Below, in pieces: positions 1-7,701 of a DNA stretch of 64,000 nt; the stretch's first letter is position 1; each line of letters begins with the position of its first letter. Source of the DNA: a bacterium (GTDB lineage: Bacteria > Krumholzibacteriota > Krumholzibacteriia > LZORAL124-64-63). The notes below the pieces were generated by a model. That model was not told where the DNA came from, did not search any database, and saw only the letters and a list, made by a program, of their open reading frames with translations. The stretch is taken from contig JADJCK010000003.1 of assembly GCA_016703265.1 (NCBI GenBank), positions 186,001 through 250,000 on the forward strand, read 5' to 3'. Both the position numbers and the translations under genes were made by a program.

Positions 1-1047
1 CTTGCTGACCCACTTGCGACGCACGAGGTCCAGTTCGTCTTCGGGCGCGGGACCGCCAAGCCGGTCCAGGCCGAAGCCCTCGGCCGTCTCGCCCGCGCGG
101 TAGTTCTCGTAGAAGCCGTCGCCGCGCACGTGGTACAGGCGGCTGACCAGCGTCAGGCGGTCGCCCAGCTTCCGCGTGTGGTGCCATTGCAGGTGGGGCT
201 GGCGGAAATCGTCGATGGCGTTGTGGTACGTCTCCAGGTTCGCCCGGCGGTTCACGAGCAGCATCGACTCGGGCACCGCGTCCCAGGCGTGGCGCGAGAC
301 CTCGCGACCCGTCTTCACATTGACCTGGTTCACCGTCCGTGCCGTCTCGCGACGCCCGCTCCACGAGACGGCCCAGCCCTCGTGCCCCGAGCGCTCGCGA
401 TAGCCGTCGGTCTCCTGGCGCGAGAGGCGCACCGCCGTGGCCCAGCCGCCCTCAAGCAGGCCGCTGTCCCAGGCCAGCATCTGGCGCCTGAATCCGTAGC
501 TGCCCGTATCCAAAGCCATGCGCGTGCCGGGCCGGCGTCCCGGCGGCGTGGTCACCACATCGACCGTGCCGCCGATGGCGGTCATGCCGCCCACCGAACC
601 GCTGACCCCGCGCTGCAGCTGGATGTCCTGCACGTCGGCCGCCAGGTCGGGCAGGTCGACCCACCAGACCTGGTGATCCTCGGGATCGTTCAGGGGCACA
701 CCGTCGACCAGCACGCCCACGCGCCGCTGGTCGAAGCCGCGCACCTTCAGGTATGTGTAACCGAGGCCGTTGCCGGCGTCCGAGTAGGAGAACACGCCCG
801 GCAGCGACTGCACCAGCATCGGCAGTTCCTGGTCGGGTTCACGCTTTGCCAGGTCGGCCGCCGTCAGGTTCGAGACGTTCAGCCGCTCCTGGGCCCCGTA
901 CCGCGAGGCCGTGACCTCGACGCCGGAGTCCTGATAGACGGGACGGGGAATAGAGTCGTTCGCCGATGTGACGAGCGTAGCCGGCGCCGCCGCCAGTGCC
1001 GACACCGCGCCGAGCGCGCACCCCACGAGCACGAAGATGGATGTCAT
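1..1047 (-). CDS. TonB-dependent outer-membrane receptor, probably for thiamin or a precursor (3' end outside window)
   Basis: Start codon at 1047, preceded by a GGAGG ribosome binding site; the frame stays open to position 1, so the C-terminal barrel is cut by the window edge. The first ~21 residues are a signal peptide (FVLVGCALGAVSALAAA). The plug domain follows, with typical phrases LPMLVQSLPGVFSYSDAG, KVRGFDQRRVGVLVDGVPLN and LQRGVSGSVGG (roughly residues 45-165). The visible end (FYENYRAGETAEGFGL) is strand-like, as in TonB receptors. No TonB box was identified with certainty. Because a TPP riboswitch and a terminator hairpin lie directly upstream, I infer that the substrate is thiamin or a thiamin precursor. 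Family call strong, substrate inferred. Confidence 0.9.
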   Translation of the reverse strand, partial: MTSIFVLVGCALGAVSALAAAPATLVTSANDSIPRPVYQDSGVEVTASRYGAQERLNVSNLTAADLAKREPDQELPMLVQSLPGVFSYSDAGNGLGYTYLKVRGFDQRRVGVLVDGVPLNDPEDHQVWWVDLPDLAADVQDIQLQRGVSGSVGGMTAIGGTVDVVTTPPGRRPGTRMALDTGSYGFRRQMLAWDSGLLEGGWATAVRLSRQETDGYRERSGHEGWAVSWSGRRETARTVNQVNVKTGREVSRHAWDAVPESMLLVNRRANLETYHNAIDDFRQPHLQWHHTRKLGDRLTLVSRLYHVRGDGFYENYRAGETAEGFGLDRLGGPAPEDELDLVRRKWVSK

Positions 1048-1096
1048 GGCCGCCTCCAGGTGAAGGTCGGCCGGAGCAGGAACGCCACCGCGCGGC

Positions 1097-1131
1097 AAAA
1101 AAGAAGGCGCCTCCCTTGTCAGGAAAGCGCC
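1097..1131 (-). terminator. Rho-independent terminator between riboswitch and receptor start (expression platform)
   Basis: Read on the minus strand, GGCGC-TTTCCT pairs with AGGGAG-GCGCC around a GACA loop (about 11 bp with two wobbles) and is followed by TTCTTTTTT. It lies after the TPP aptamer and about 50 bp before the receptor start. That is where a transcription-attenuating expression platform belongs, so I expect premature termination when TPP is bound. No anti-terminator pairing was worked out. Confidence 0.75.
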
Positions 1132-1142
1132 GCGTGCGGCCC

Positions 1143-1232
1143 GTTTCCCTACGCCGGCATGATCCGGTTCAGGTTCGAAGGGTGTTTCTCAGGCCCACCG
1201 GTCAAAAGCCGGCACGGCCACCCCCAACGGTT
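1143..1232 (-). promoter_or_regulatory. TPP (thiamin pyrophosphate) riboswitch aptamer, THI-box
   Basis: The minus strand carries the conserved THI-box blocks in order: GGGGGTG near 1225, CTGAGA near 1190, ACCC, then GAACCTGAACCGGATCATG and GCCGGCGTAGGGA ending near 1143. These correspond to the pyrimidine-sensing and pyrophosphate-sensing helices of the aptamer. It precedes a terminator and the TonB-dependent receptor gene. In this family ligand binding normally lowers expression of the downstream gene. Confidence 0.93.
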
Positions 1233-1396
1233 GCCTCCACGTTAGCCCGGTGCCGGGAGACTGTCAACCGGCGCCCCCGATACGACACCGGAACTGCCCC
1301 GTATACAGATGGTCACGATTATGTTACAGTCAGCCTCTGGTCCCGACGCCGCCCGACACGGCGCCCGGAGACCCGGAAAGGCAAGCCGACGACGGG

Positions 1397-2275
1397 ATGC
1401 GGTGCACCCACCAGCGTGTCCTCATCGCCCTGTTGCTCCTGGGACTGTCCGCCGCGGACCGGTCCGTGGCGCAGCCCGCACCCGCGCGCCCGGGGGACGA
1501 CGACCGCGGCCGCCTGGAGTTCGTCTTCCTGCCCGCCGGTTCGTTCCTGATGGGCAGCCCCGACTACGAATGGGGCAGCCGCAACGACGAGCAGCAGCAT
1601 CCCGTCACCATCACCCGGCGCTTCTTCCTCGGTAAATACGAAGTGACGCAGGCCCAGTGGATGGCCGTCACGGGCAGCAATCCCAGCTTCCTCTACGACT
1701 GTCCCGACTGCCCGGTGGAGAACATCACCTGGTACGAGGCCGTGCAGTTCTGCAATGCGCTGTCGAAGACGCTGGGGTTCGATCCGGCCTACACGATCCG
1801 CGACACGCTCGTGGCCTGGAACCCGGCAGCCGACGGCATCCGGCTGCCGACAGAGGCCGAATGGGAATACGCCTGTCGCGCCGGCACCGGCTCCGTCTTC
1901 AACACCGGCGACTGCCTGACCACCGACCAGGCCAACTACCTGGGCTACGATCCGCAGAAGGGCTGCAGCAAGGGGCTGTGGCGGGGCCAGGCCGTGGATG
2001 TGGGCGGCTTCCCCGCCAACGCCTGGGAGCTGCACGACATGCACGGCAACGTCAGCGAATGGTGCTGGGACCGGCACGCATTTCCCGGCTCCACGCCGGC
2101 GGTGGACCCGCGCGGTCCCGACACCGGGCCTGAACGGGTGATCCGCGGCGGCAACTGGCACGAACTGGGGCGCAACTGCCGCTCGGCCGCGCGCCAGAAG
2201 GCCTTCCCTGGCCAGCGCTTCACGCACGTGGGCCTGCGGCTGGCCCGGTCGGCCCCGAAAGACATGCGGCAATGA
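1397..2275 (+). CDS. Exported SUMF1/FGE-fold protein, likely non-catalytic as a formylglycine-generating enzyme
   Basis: 292 aa. I chose the ATG at 1397 because it starts a clear signal peptide (VLIALLLLGLSAADRSVAQ); the open frame extends further upstream without such a feature. The rest is one FGE-sulfatase (SUMF1) domain: FLPAGSFLMGSP near the start, KYEVTQAQWMAVTG, RLPTEAEWEYACRAG, DMHGNVSEWCWD and a final RGGNW...CRSAAR...GLRLAR. True formylglycine-generating enzymes have a Cys pair between RGGS and the last (C/V)AAR block. Here that segment is WHELGRNCRSAAR, so the catalytic pair is missing. The stop overlaps the start of the sulfatase gene (ATGA), so the two are co-translated. The role is probably structural or as a partner of the sulfatase, not its maturase. 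Confidence 0.88.
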   Translation: MRCTHQRVLIALLLLGLSAADRSVAQPAPARPGDDDRGRLEFVFLPAGSFLMGSPDYEWGSRNDEQQHPVTITRRFFLGKYEVTQAQWMAVTGSNPSFLYDCPDCPVENITWYEAVQFCNALSKTLGFDPAYTIRDTLVAWNPAADGIRLPTEAEWEYACRAGTGSVFNTGDCLTTDQANYLGYDPQKGCSKGLWRGQAVDVGGFPANAWELHDMHGNVSEWCWDRHAFPGSTPAVDPRGPDTGPERVIRGGNWHELGRNCRSAARQKAFPGQRFTHVGLRLARSAPKDMRQ

Positions 2276-3651
2276 GCCCGCCTTCGCCCATGACACGGCG
2301 CGAGGCGCTGAAGGTGATCGGGGCCGGCGCGGCCACGCTTGCCCTCGGCGACCTCCTCGGCTGTGCGGGCGGCGGCGGCGGCGCGCGACAGCCCAACGTG
2401 CTGGTCATCCTGACTGACGATGTGCGCTTTGATTCGATGGGCTGCGCCGGCGACAAGCGCCTGGAGACCCCGAACCTCGACCGCCTGGCCAGCGAGGGCG
2501 TGAGATTCAGCAACGCCTTCGTGACCACCAGCCTGTGCAGCCCCTCGCGGGCCAGCATGCTCACCGGATGCTACGCCCATCGCCACGGTGTGCTGGACAA
2601 CGTCTCGCGCGACCCCGACCGCTCGTGCCCCACCTTCGCGCAGCTGCTGCAGGCTGCCGGCTACGAGACCGCCTACTTCGGCAAGTGGCACATGCTGGCG
2701 AAAGCCACGCCGCGCGCGGGCTTCGACCGCTGGATCAGCTTCACCAGCCAGGGCGAGTACATCCGCAACACGATGAACTTCGACGGCGACTGGCGGCTGG
2801 TCCTCAACTACATCACCGACGAGCTGACCGACCACGCCGTCGGCTTCCTGGAGCAGGAACGCACGAAGCCGTTCCTGCTGGTGGTCGGGCACAAGGCGGC
2901 GCACGCCCCGTTCGTGCCGGCAACACGCCACGAGCAGCGCTATGCCGGCATCGACTTCACGAGCTCGGACGACATCGACGGCGACCTGACCCGCAAGCCC
3001 GACTGGGGCAGCCGCGGCGAAGGCGAACTTTCCGCCGAAGACCTGCGCAACTACCACCGCTGCCTGCTCTCGGTGGACGAGAGCGTGGGCCGGCTCGTCG
3101 GCACGCTGCGCGACCGCAAGCTGCTCGACGACACCATCATCATCTACACCAGCGACAACGGCCTGATGCTGGGCGAGCACGGCGGCCTGCGCGACAAGCG
3201 TGCCGCCTACGAGGCCTCGATCCGCGTGCCGCTGCTCATGCGCCACCCGAAGCTGGCGCCGCGCGGCCGCGTCTGCGGGGAGATGGCCCTCGGCCTGGAC
3301 CTGCTGCCCACGTTCTGCGAGGCCGCCGGCGTGGCGATACCGGCCACGTGCCAGGGCCGCAGCCTGCTCCCGTTGGCCAAGGGTGACCGAGGGCGGGACG
3401 ACTTCCTCTACGAGTACTTCCGCGAGGAAGGGAACGTACCGACCTGCCTGGCCGTGCGCTCGCGCGACTGGAAGTACATCACCTACCCCGAGGACCCGGC
3501 GCTTCCGGTCGAGCTCTACGACCTGAAGAACGACCCGCACGAACGTCACAACCTGGCCGGCCAGCCGGAACACGGCACCACCCAGCACGAACTGGCGATA
3601 CGCCTGGCCGCGCTGCTGCAGGAAACGGGCTACCGGCGTCCCGGCGCCTGA
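2272..3651 (+). CDS. Sulfatase, Tat-exported predicted lipoprotein
   Basis: 459 aa, alkaline-phosphatase superfamily, hydrolysing sulfate esters. N-terminus: twin-arginine motif MTRREALKVIGAGAA followed by a lipobox LLGC (Cys ~32), so export folded through Tat and lipid anchoring are predicted. Metal-site start NVLVILTDDVRFDSMGC; sulfatase signature CSPSRASMLTG with Cys89 as the residue converted to formylglycine; AYFGKWHM; the late metal motif YTSDNGLMLGEHG. The C-terminus (ELYDLKNDPHERHNLA) is typical. Start ATG at 2272 overlaps the preceding stop by four bases; the Met at the Tat motif (seven codons in) is an alternative. The Cys-type signature needs a formylglycine maturase, and the adjacent SUMF1-like protein lacks the catalytic cysteines, so activation must come from elsewhere. 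Confidence 0.93.
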   Translation: MSPPSPMTRREALKVIGAGAATLALGDLLGCAGGGGGARQPNVLVILTDDVRFDSMGCAGDKRLETPNLDRLASEGVRFSNAFVTTSLCSPSRASMLTGCYAHRHGVLDNVSRDPDRSCPTFAQLLQAAGYETAYFGKWHMLAKATPRAGFDRWISFTSQGEYIRNTMNFDGDWRLVLNYITDELTDHAVGFLEQERTKPFLLVVGHKAAHAPFVPATRHEQRYAGIDFTSSDDIDGDLTRKPDWGSRGEGELSAEDLRNYHRCLLSVDESVGRLVGTLRDRKLLDDTIIIYTSDNGLMLGEHGGLRDKRAAYEASIRVPLLMRHPKLAPRGRVCGEMALGLDLLPTFCEAAGVAIPATCQGRSLLPLAKGDRGRDDFLYEYFREEGNVPTCLAVRSRDWKYITYPEDPALPVELYDLKNDPHERHNLAGQPEHGTTQHELAIRLAALLQETGYRRPGA

Positions 3652-3767
3652 CGACCTGCGACCAGCCATTGCCAAACCGCCCCTGCCGGACGCAATATGG
3701 GCCCGTGAGCGGAAGTCGCCGGTCGGCCCCGCCGCGAACCGTTGCCGCCAGCCCGCAGGAGGCCCGC

Positions 3768-4925
3768 GTGTCCCCGCGCTCCGCCCGTTCCGCCCGCACC
3801 CACGGCCCGGCGCCCAAGCGCCGTCGCGGCCGCCCGGGTACGGCGCCCGGCACCCTGGCCCCGCAGCCCGATGCCGCACCGTCGACCATCGAGGTCGTCA
3901 CCTTCGGCCCGGCGGGCGTGACCGAATCGACGGCGAAGGACGCCGCCGGCGCCCACGCGCTGGTCGAAGCCGGCCGCATCACGTTCATCATCGTGACCGG
4001 CGTGGACGACCACGGGCTGCTGGTCGGATTCGGCGAGCAGTTCGACCTGCATCGCCTGGCCCTCGAGGACGTGGCCCACACCCACCAGCGCCCCAAGTTC
4101 GACGAGTATGCCGACCAGGACTTCGTCGTGCTGCGCGTGCCCGACCCCGACGGCCGCACCACCCAGCAGATGTGCCTCTTCGTGGCGCCAGGCCTGGTGC
4201 TCTGCTTCCTGGAGCGCCCGCTGGCCGCGCTGGACGCGATCCGCGACCGCATCCGCCAGAAGCGGCCGCGCCTCATGGAGGGCGGCGCCGACTACCTGGC
4301 CTACACCGTCATCGACCTGGCGGTCGACCTGCATTTCCCGGTGGTGGAGGAATACGAGCGGCGCATCGACGAGCAGGAAGACCTCATCTTCTCTCACCCC
4401 CAGCGCGTCGACGTGGCGGTCATCCACGAACTCAAGCGCGACCTGGCGGCCTGGCACCGCATGTCCTGGCAGACCCGCGATGTCATCGTGCGCATGCTGG
4501 GCGAGGAGATCCCGACGCTCACCCCGACCACGCACCTGCACCTGCGCGACTGCCTGGACCACGCGCGCCAGGTGGTGGACCTGACCGAGGCGGCGCGCGA
4601 CCGCGCCGCCGGACTCCTGGACCTCTACATGTCGGTGATGAGCAACCGCATGAACGAGATCATGCGCGTACTGACGGTGATCTCCACCATCTTCATGCCG
4701 CTGTCGTTCATTGCCGGTGTGTACGGCATGAACTTCAACACCGCGCGTTCACGCTGGAACATGCCGGAACTGAACTGGGCCTGGGGCTATGCGTTCTCGC
4801 TGGTGCTGATGGCGGCGACGGCGGCGGGGCTGCTGTACTATTTCCGGCGGCAGGGGTGGTTCGGGCGCGGGACGGGGAAAGACGTTGAACAGCGGGGCGA
4901 GGGCAACGGTTCCCGCGGCAACTGA
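3768..4925 (+). CDS. corA: CorA-family Mg2+/Co2+ transporter
   Basis: 385 aa from a GTG start chosen for the CAGGAGG five bases upstream; the frame is open for another 33 codons before it, in basic low-complexity sequence. Cytoplasmic domain ~40-310 (DDHGLLVGFGEQFDLHRLAL, DVAHTHQRPKFDEYADQDF), then the CorA signature: first membrane helix with YGMNFN (GMN motif at the pore mouth) and a second helix ending in YYFRRQGWF. These are the two TM segments of the pentameric channel. The N-terminal ~35 residues are Arg/Pro-rich and not part of the fold. It is a single gene converging on the oxidase operon. Confidence 0.93.
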   Translation: MSPRSARSARTHGPAPKRRRGRPGTAPGTLAPQPDAAPSTIEVVTFGPAGVTESTAKDAAGAHALVEAGRITFIIVTGVDDHGLLVGFGEQFDLHRLALEDVAHTHQRPKFDEYADQDFVVLRVPDPDGRTTQQMCLFVAPGLVLCFLERPLAALDAIRDRIRQKRPRLMEGGADYLAYTVIDLAVDLHFPVVEEYERRIDEQEDLIFSHPQRVDVAVIHELKRDLAAWHRMSWQTRDVIVRMLGEEIPTLTPTTHLHLRDCLDHARQVVDLTEAARDRAAGLLDLYMSVMSNRMNEIMRVLTVISTIFMPLSFIAGVYGMNFNTARSRWNMPELNWAWGYAFSLVLMAATAAGLLYYFRRQGWFGRGTGKDVEQRGEGNGSRGN

Positions 4926-4931
4926 CCGGCG

Positions 4932-5804
4932 TCACCCGACCATCAACGCGTCCGTCACCAGCAGCACGCAGACCAGCAGCACGAAGGTATTGATCTCCAT
5001 GAACCGCATGCGGCAGGCGCGCCGGAACGGCGCCACCGCCATGCCGGGGGCCGCCACCTTCAGCAGCGTCGCCGCCCGGAGCACGACCAGCGCGCCGGCC
5101 CCGGCCATCACGTAGGCCAGTGCCGGACGGTCGAACAGCGACGTCAACGGCAGCAGCAGCGACGCGGCGCAGACCGCCGCGATCCACAGGAACGTCAGGC
5201 GCAGCACCTGCCCGCGGTCGAAGCGGTCCAGCAGCGACGGCAGGCCGCCATCATGGTAATCCTGCCCGTAGAACAGCAGCAGCAGCCAGAAGTGCGGGAT
5301 CTGCCAGAGGAAGAAGAAGAACGCCACCAGATGGATGGAGGGATCCTGCAGGTAGCCGCCGGCGGCCGCCCAGCCCATGGCCGGCGGCAGGGCGCCGATC
5401 AGCGCACCCGGCAATGCCGCGAACGGGGTCACCCGCTTGAGCGGCGTGTAGACGAGGTTGTAGACCACGGCCGCGCCCACGCCCAGCAGCGCGGCCGCCG
5501 GCGAGATCCACCACAGCAGCGCCGTGCCGACCACCAGCAATGCCCCGGCATACAACGCCGCCGCGCGCCGCGAGATGCGCCCCGAGGGAATGGGCCGGCC
5601 GGCCGTGCGCGCCATCAGCGCATCGACTCGGGAGTCCTGCACCTGGTTGAACGCCGCTGCACCGCAGGCCTGCAGCAGGATGCCCGCCGCCACCGGCACC
5701 AGCGGCCAGTCGAAGCGCCCCCGCGCCAGTACGTAGCCCACCACGGTGGTGACCGTGGAGGCCGCGGTGATGCGGATCTTCAGCAGCTGCAGCCAGGGCG
5801 ACAA
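4932..5804 (-). CDS. ctaB: Protohaem IX farnesyltransferase (haem O synthase)
   Basis: 290 aa, UbiA-family integral membrane prenyltransferase. It adds farnesyl to haem B, the first step towards haem A for the oxidase encoded upstream. The signature NQVQDSRVDALMARTAGRP (about residues 54-72) carries the Asp/Asn metal-diphosphate site, and YTPLKRVTP is also typical; about eight hydrophobic segments. The start is a TTG 17 bp after ctaC, with GAAAGGA upstream; no ATG or GTG is better placed. Last gene of the oxidase operon. No ctaA (haem A synthase) is present in the window. Confidence 0.94.
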   Translation of the reverse strand: MSPWLQLLKIRITAASTVTTVVGYVLARGRFDWPLVPVAAGILLQACGAAAFNQVQDSRVDALMARTAGRPIPSGRISRRAAALYAGALLVVGTALLWWISPAAALLGVGAAVVYNLVYTPLKRVTPFAALPGALIGALPPAMGWAAAGGYLQDPSIHLVAFFFFLWQIPHFWLLLLFYGQDYHDGGLPSLLDRFDRGQVLRLTFLWIAAVCAASLLLPLTSLFDRPALAYVMAGAGALVVLRAATLLKVAAPGMAVAPFRRACRMRFMEINTFVLLVCVLLVTDALMVG

Positions 5805-5821
5805 CGACGGTCCTTTCGCGG

Positions 5822-6715
5822 CTACTGCCGCTTGATGTAGTCGATGATCAGCTGGATATCCTCTTCGTCCAACTGGCTGCCCAGGGCAGGCATCTGCGGC
5901 TGGAAGCCCACGACGACATCGGCGTTCGGCTCCATCAGCGAGCGACGGATGTACTCGTCGTCAACCATGACCTCGCGCTCGACGCCGTTCGTCATGACCT
6001 TCACCGTGTGCCCGTAGATGCCCTTGAACGAGGGACCCACGAGCTTGCTGCCGTCGCTGGTGTGGCAGGCCACGCAGCCCTTGATCTGCAGCAGCTTCTG
6101 GCCCGTGGGCCGGCCGCCGCCCCGCTCGATCCAGACATCGAAGGTGTCGGCCGGCACCGCCACGACCTTGGCCAGCATGGCGCTGTGCTGGTCGCCGCAG
6201 TACTCGGCGCAGAGGATGTCGTAGGTGCCTTCGCGCTCGACCTGGAACCACGCGTGGTTCTTGCGGCCGGGCACGCAGTCCTCCTTCAACCGGAACGCCG
6301 GCACGAAGAAGGAGTGGATCACGTCGGCCGACTCGAGGTTCACGGCCACGGGGCGTCCCACCGGCACCACCAGTTCGGTCGTCTGCTTGCCGTTCTCGTA
6401 CTTGAACGACCACGACCACATGCGCGCCTGCACGGTGACCGGCATGGCGCCGGACGGCGTGTCACGCATGACCTTGAATCCGGCCCAGCCGTAGTAGAAC
6501 ATCACCATCACCAGGACCGTGGGCAGGACCGTCCACAGGGTCTCCAGTGTCGCGCTGCCCTCGATGTCGCTGGCGTTCGGGTGCTTCGAACGCCGGTACT
6601 TCACGATGAACACGATCATCGTGATGGTGATGCCCAGGAGCAGGATCACCGACGAACCGAGGATCATCCAGAACGTCTTGTCGACGAGTCCCGAATAGCT
6701 AGATGCGCCCGCCAT
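5822..6715 (-). CDS. ctaC: Cytochrome c oxidase subunit II with fused C-terminal cytochrome c (caa3 type)
   Basis: 297 aa. Two N-terminal membrane helices (FWMILGSSVILLLGITITMI and LETLWTVLPTVLVMVMFYYG), then the CuA cupredoxin domain with ligands in CAEYCGDQHSAM. A C-terminal cytochrome c domain follows, with haem motif CVACH and a distal Met in FQPQMPALGSQL. The fused cytochrome defines a caa3-type enzyme. Start ATG 6715 after GAGAGGG; it overlaps the end of the subunit IV gene by 17 bp. Unusually, this gene lies after subunits I, III and IV, not first. There is no obvious cleavable signal peptide before the first helix. Confidence 0.95.
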   Translation of the reverse strand: MAGASSYSGLVDKTFWMILGSSVILLLGITITMIVFIVKYRRSKHPNASDIEGSATLETLWTVLPTVLVMVMFYYGWAGFKVMRDTPSGAMPVTVQARMWSWSFKYENGKQTTELVVPVGRPVAVNLESADVIHSFFVPAFRLKEDCVPGRKNHAWFQVEREGTYDILCAEYCGDQHSAMLAKVVAVPADTFDVWIERGGGRPTGQKLLQIKGCVACHTSDGSKLVGPSFKGIYGHTVKVMTNGVEREVMVDDEYIRRSLMEPNADVVVGFQPQMPALGSQLDEEDIQLIIDYIKRQ

Positions 6716-7025
6716 ATCCACCCTCTCCGAGGAACGAATAGTCGAAGAACGTCAGGCCCATGACGATGGCCAGGATGAGCATGGCCGAAAGGAACATGAA
6801 CTTGAAGACAGGCTTCTCGTACTTCAGGTGCATGAACCACATCAGGATCATGGCCGCCTTGATCGGTGTCACGACCATGGCCACGCCGATGCCCACCTTG
6901 CCCGGGAACCAGACAGAGGCGGCCACGGTGATCCCCGTCAGCACCAGCAGGCCCACCCAGACCAGGATGAAGACGTTGGTGGGCACGGGTGCGTGTGCCG
7001 CGTGAGTCGCATGAGTATCGTGCAT
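6699..7025 (-). CDS. ctaF: Cytochrome c oxidase subunit IV (prokaryotic COX4-like)
   Basis: 108 aa small membrane protein with a His-rich N-terminus (HDTHATHAAHAP) and three hydrophobic helices: VFILVWVGLLVLTGITVAAS, VGIGVAMVVTPIKAAMILMW and FMFLSAMLILAIVMGLTFF. The middle helix ends in FMHLKYEKP, the hallmark of the prokaryotic subunit IV family. ATG 7025 chosen because of the GAGGGGAG eight bases upstream. It sits between subunit III and subunit II and overlaps the latter. Confidence 0.9.
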   Translation of the reverse strand: MHDTHATHAAHAPVPTNVFILVWVGLLVLTGITVAASVWFPGKVGIGVAMVVTPIKAAMILMWFMHLKYEKPVFKFMFLSAMLILAIVMGLTFFDYSFLGEGGYGGRI

Positions 7026-7065
7026 CGTCGCTCCCCTCTCCGGCCTCGACCCCGGCCGCACAAGG

Positions 7066-7701
7066 TCAGTTGGTCAGGTAGAACAGCGGCAACAGGAAGA
7101 TCCAGACCAGGTCCACCAGGTGCCAGTACAGCCCCGTGTACTCGAGCGCGCCGTAGCGGTCGCCGGAGATCTTGCCGGCACGCATGCGCGCCGCGATGGT
7201 CGCCATGACGGCCATGCCCACCAGCACGTGGATGCCGTGCAGGCCGGTCATCATGAAGTACAGGTTGAAGAACAGCCCCTCGCCCGGGGGCATGGCGTGC
7301 AGGTGCTCGCCGCCCGGCCAGATGCCGTGGTGGTGCTTGGCGCTCCACTCGAAGAACTTGATGACCAGGAAGCAGCAGGCCAGCCCGAAGGTGACCCACA
7401 GCCAGCGCAGGCTCTCGGCCAGGCGGTGGCGCTGCAGGGCGCCGACCGACAGTACCATCGTCAGGCTGCTGGTCAGCAGAACAAATGTATTGGTCACGCC
7501 CATGAACTTGTTCAGTTCACCGGCCGCCGCATGGAACTCGTGGCCGAAGCGGTGCCGGTACACGGCGTAGACGATGAACAGCCCGCCGAACAGCAGCACT
7601 TCCGTGAACAGGAAGAGCCACATACCGGTCTTGCTGCCCTCGTCGTCACGATGCTCGTGGTGGCCGGCCTCGGCGGCCACCGCAGGGGAAACGGCGCTCA
7701 C
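7066..7701 (-). CDS. ctaE: Cytochrome c oxidase subunit III
   Basis: 211 aa. GTG start at 7701 overlaps the stop of ctaD (GTGA) and has GGGAGGTGC upstream; starting further upstream would run deep into ctaD. A short acidic/His-rich N-terminus (GHHEHRDDEGSKTG) is followed by five hydrophobic helices: the short five-helix form of the family. Conserved subunit III phrases are WLFLFTEVLLFGGLF, FFEWSAKHHHGIW, FFNLYFMMTGLHGIHVLVGM and YWHLVDLVWIFLLPLFYL. Confidence 0.95.
   Translation of the reverse strand: MSAVSPAVAAEAGHHEHRDDEGSKTGMWLFLFTEVLLFGGLFIVYAVYRHRFGHEFHAAAGELNKFMGVTNTFVLLTSSLTMVLSVGALQRHRLAESLRWLWVTFGLACCFLVIKFFEWSAKHHHGIWPGGEHLHAMPPGEGLFFNLYFMMTGLHGIHVLVGMAVMATIAARMRAGKISGDRYGALEYTGLYWHLVDLVWIFLLPLFYLTN

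Noticed and set aside
130..1245. Long plus-strand open frame opposite the TonB receptor
   Set aside because: Composition is Arg/Val/His-rich with no domain; the minus strand encodes a clear receptor with RBS and riboswitch.
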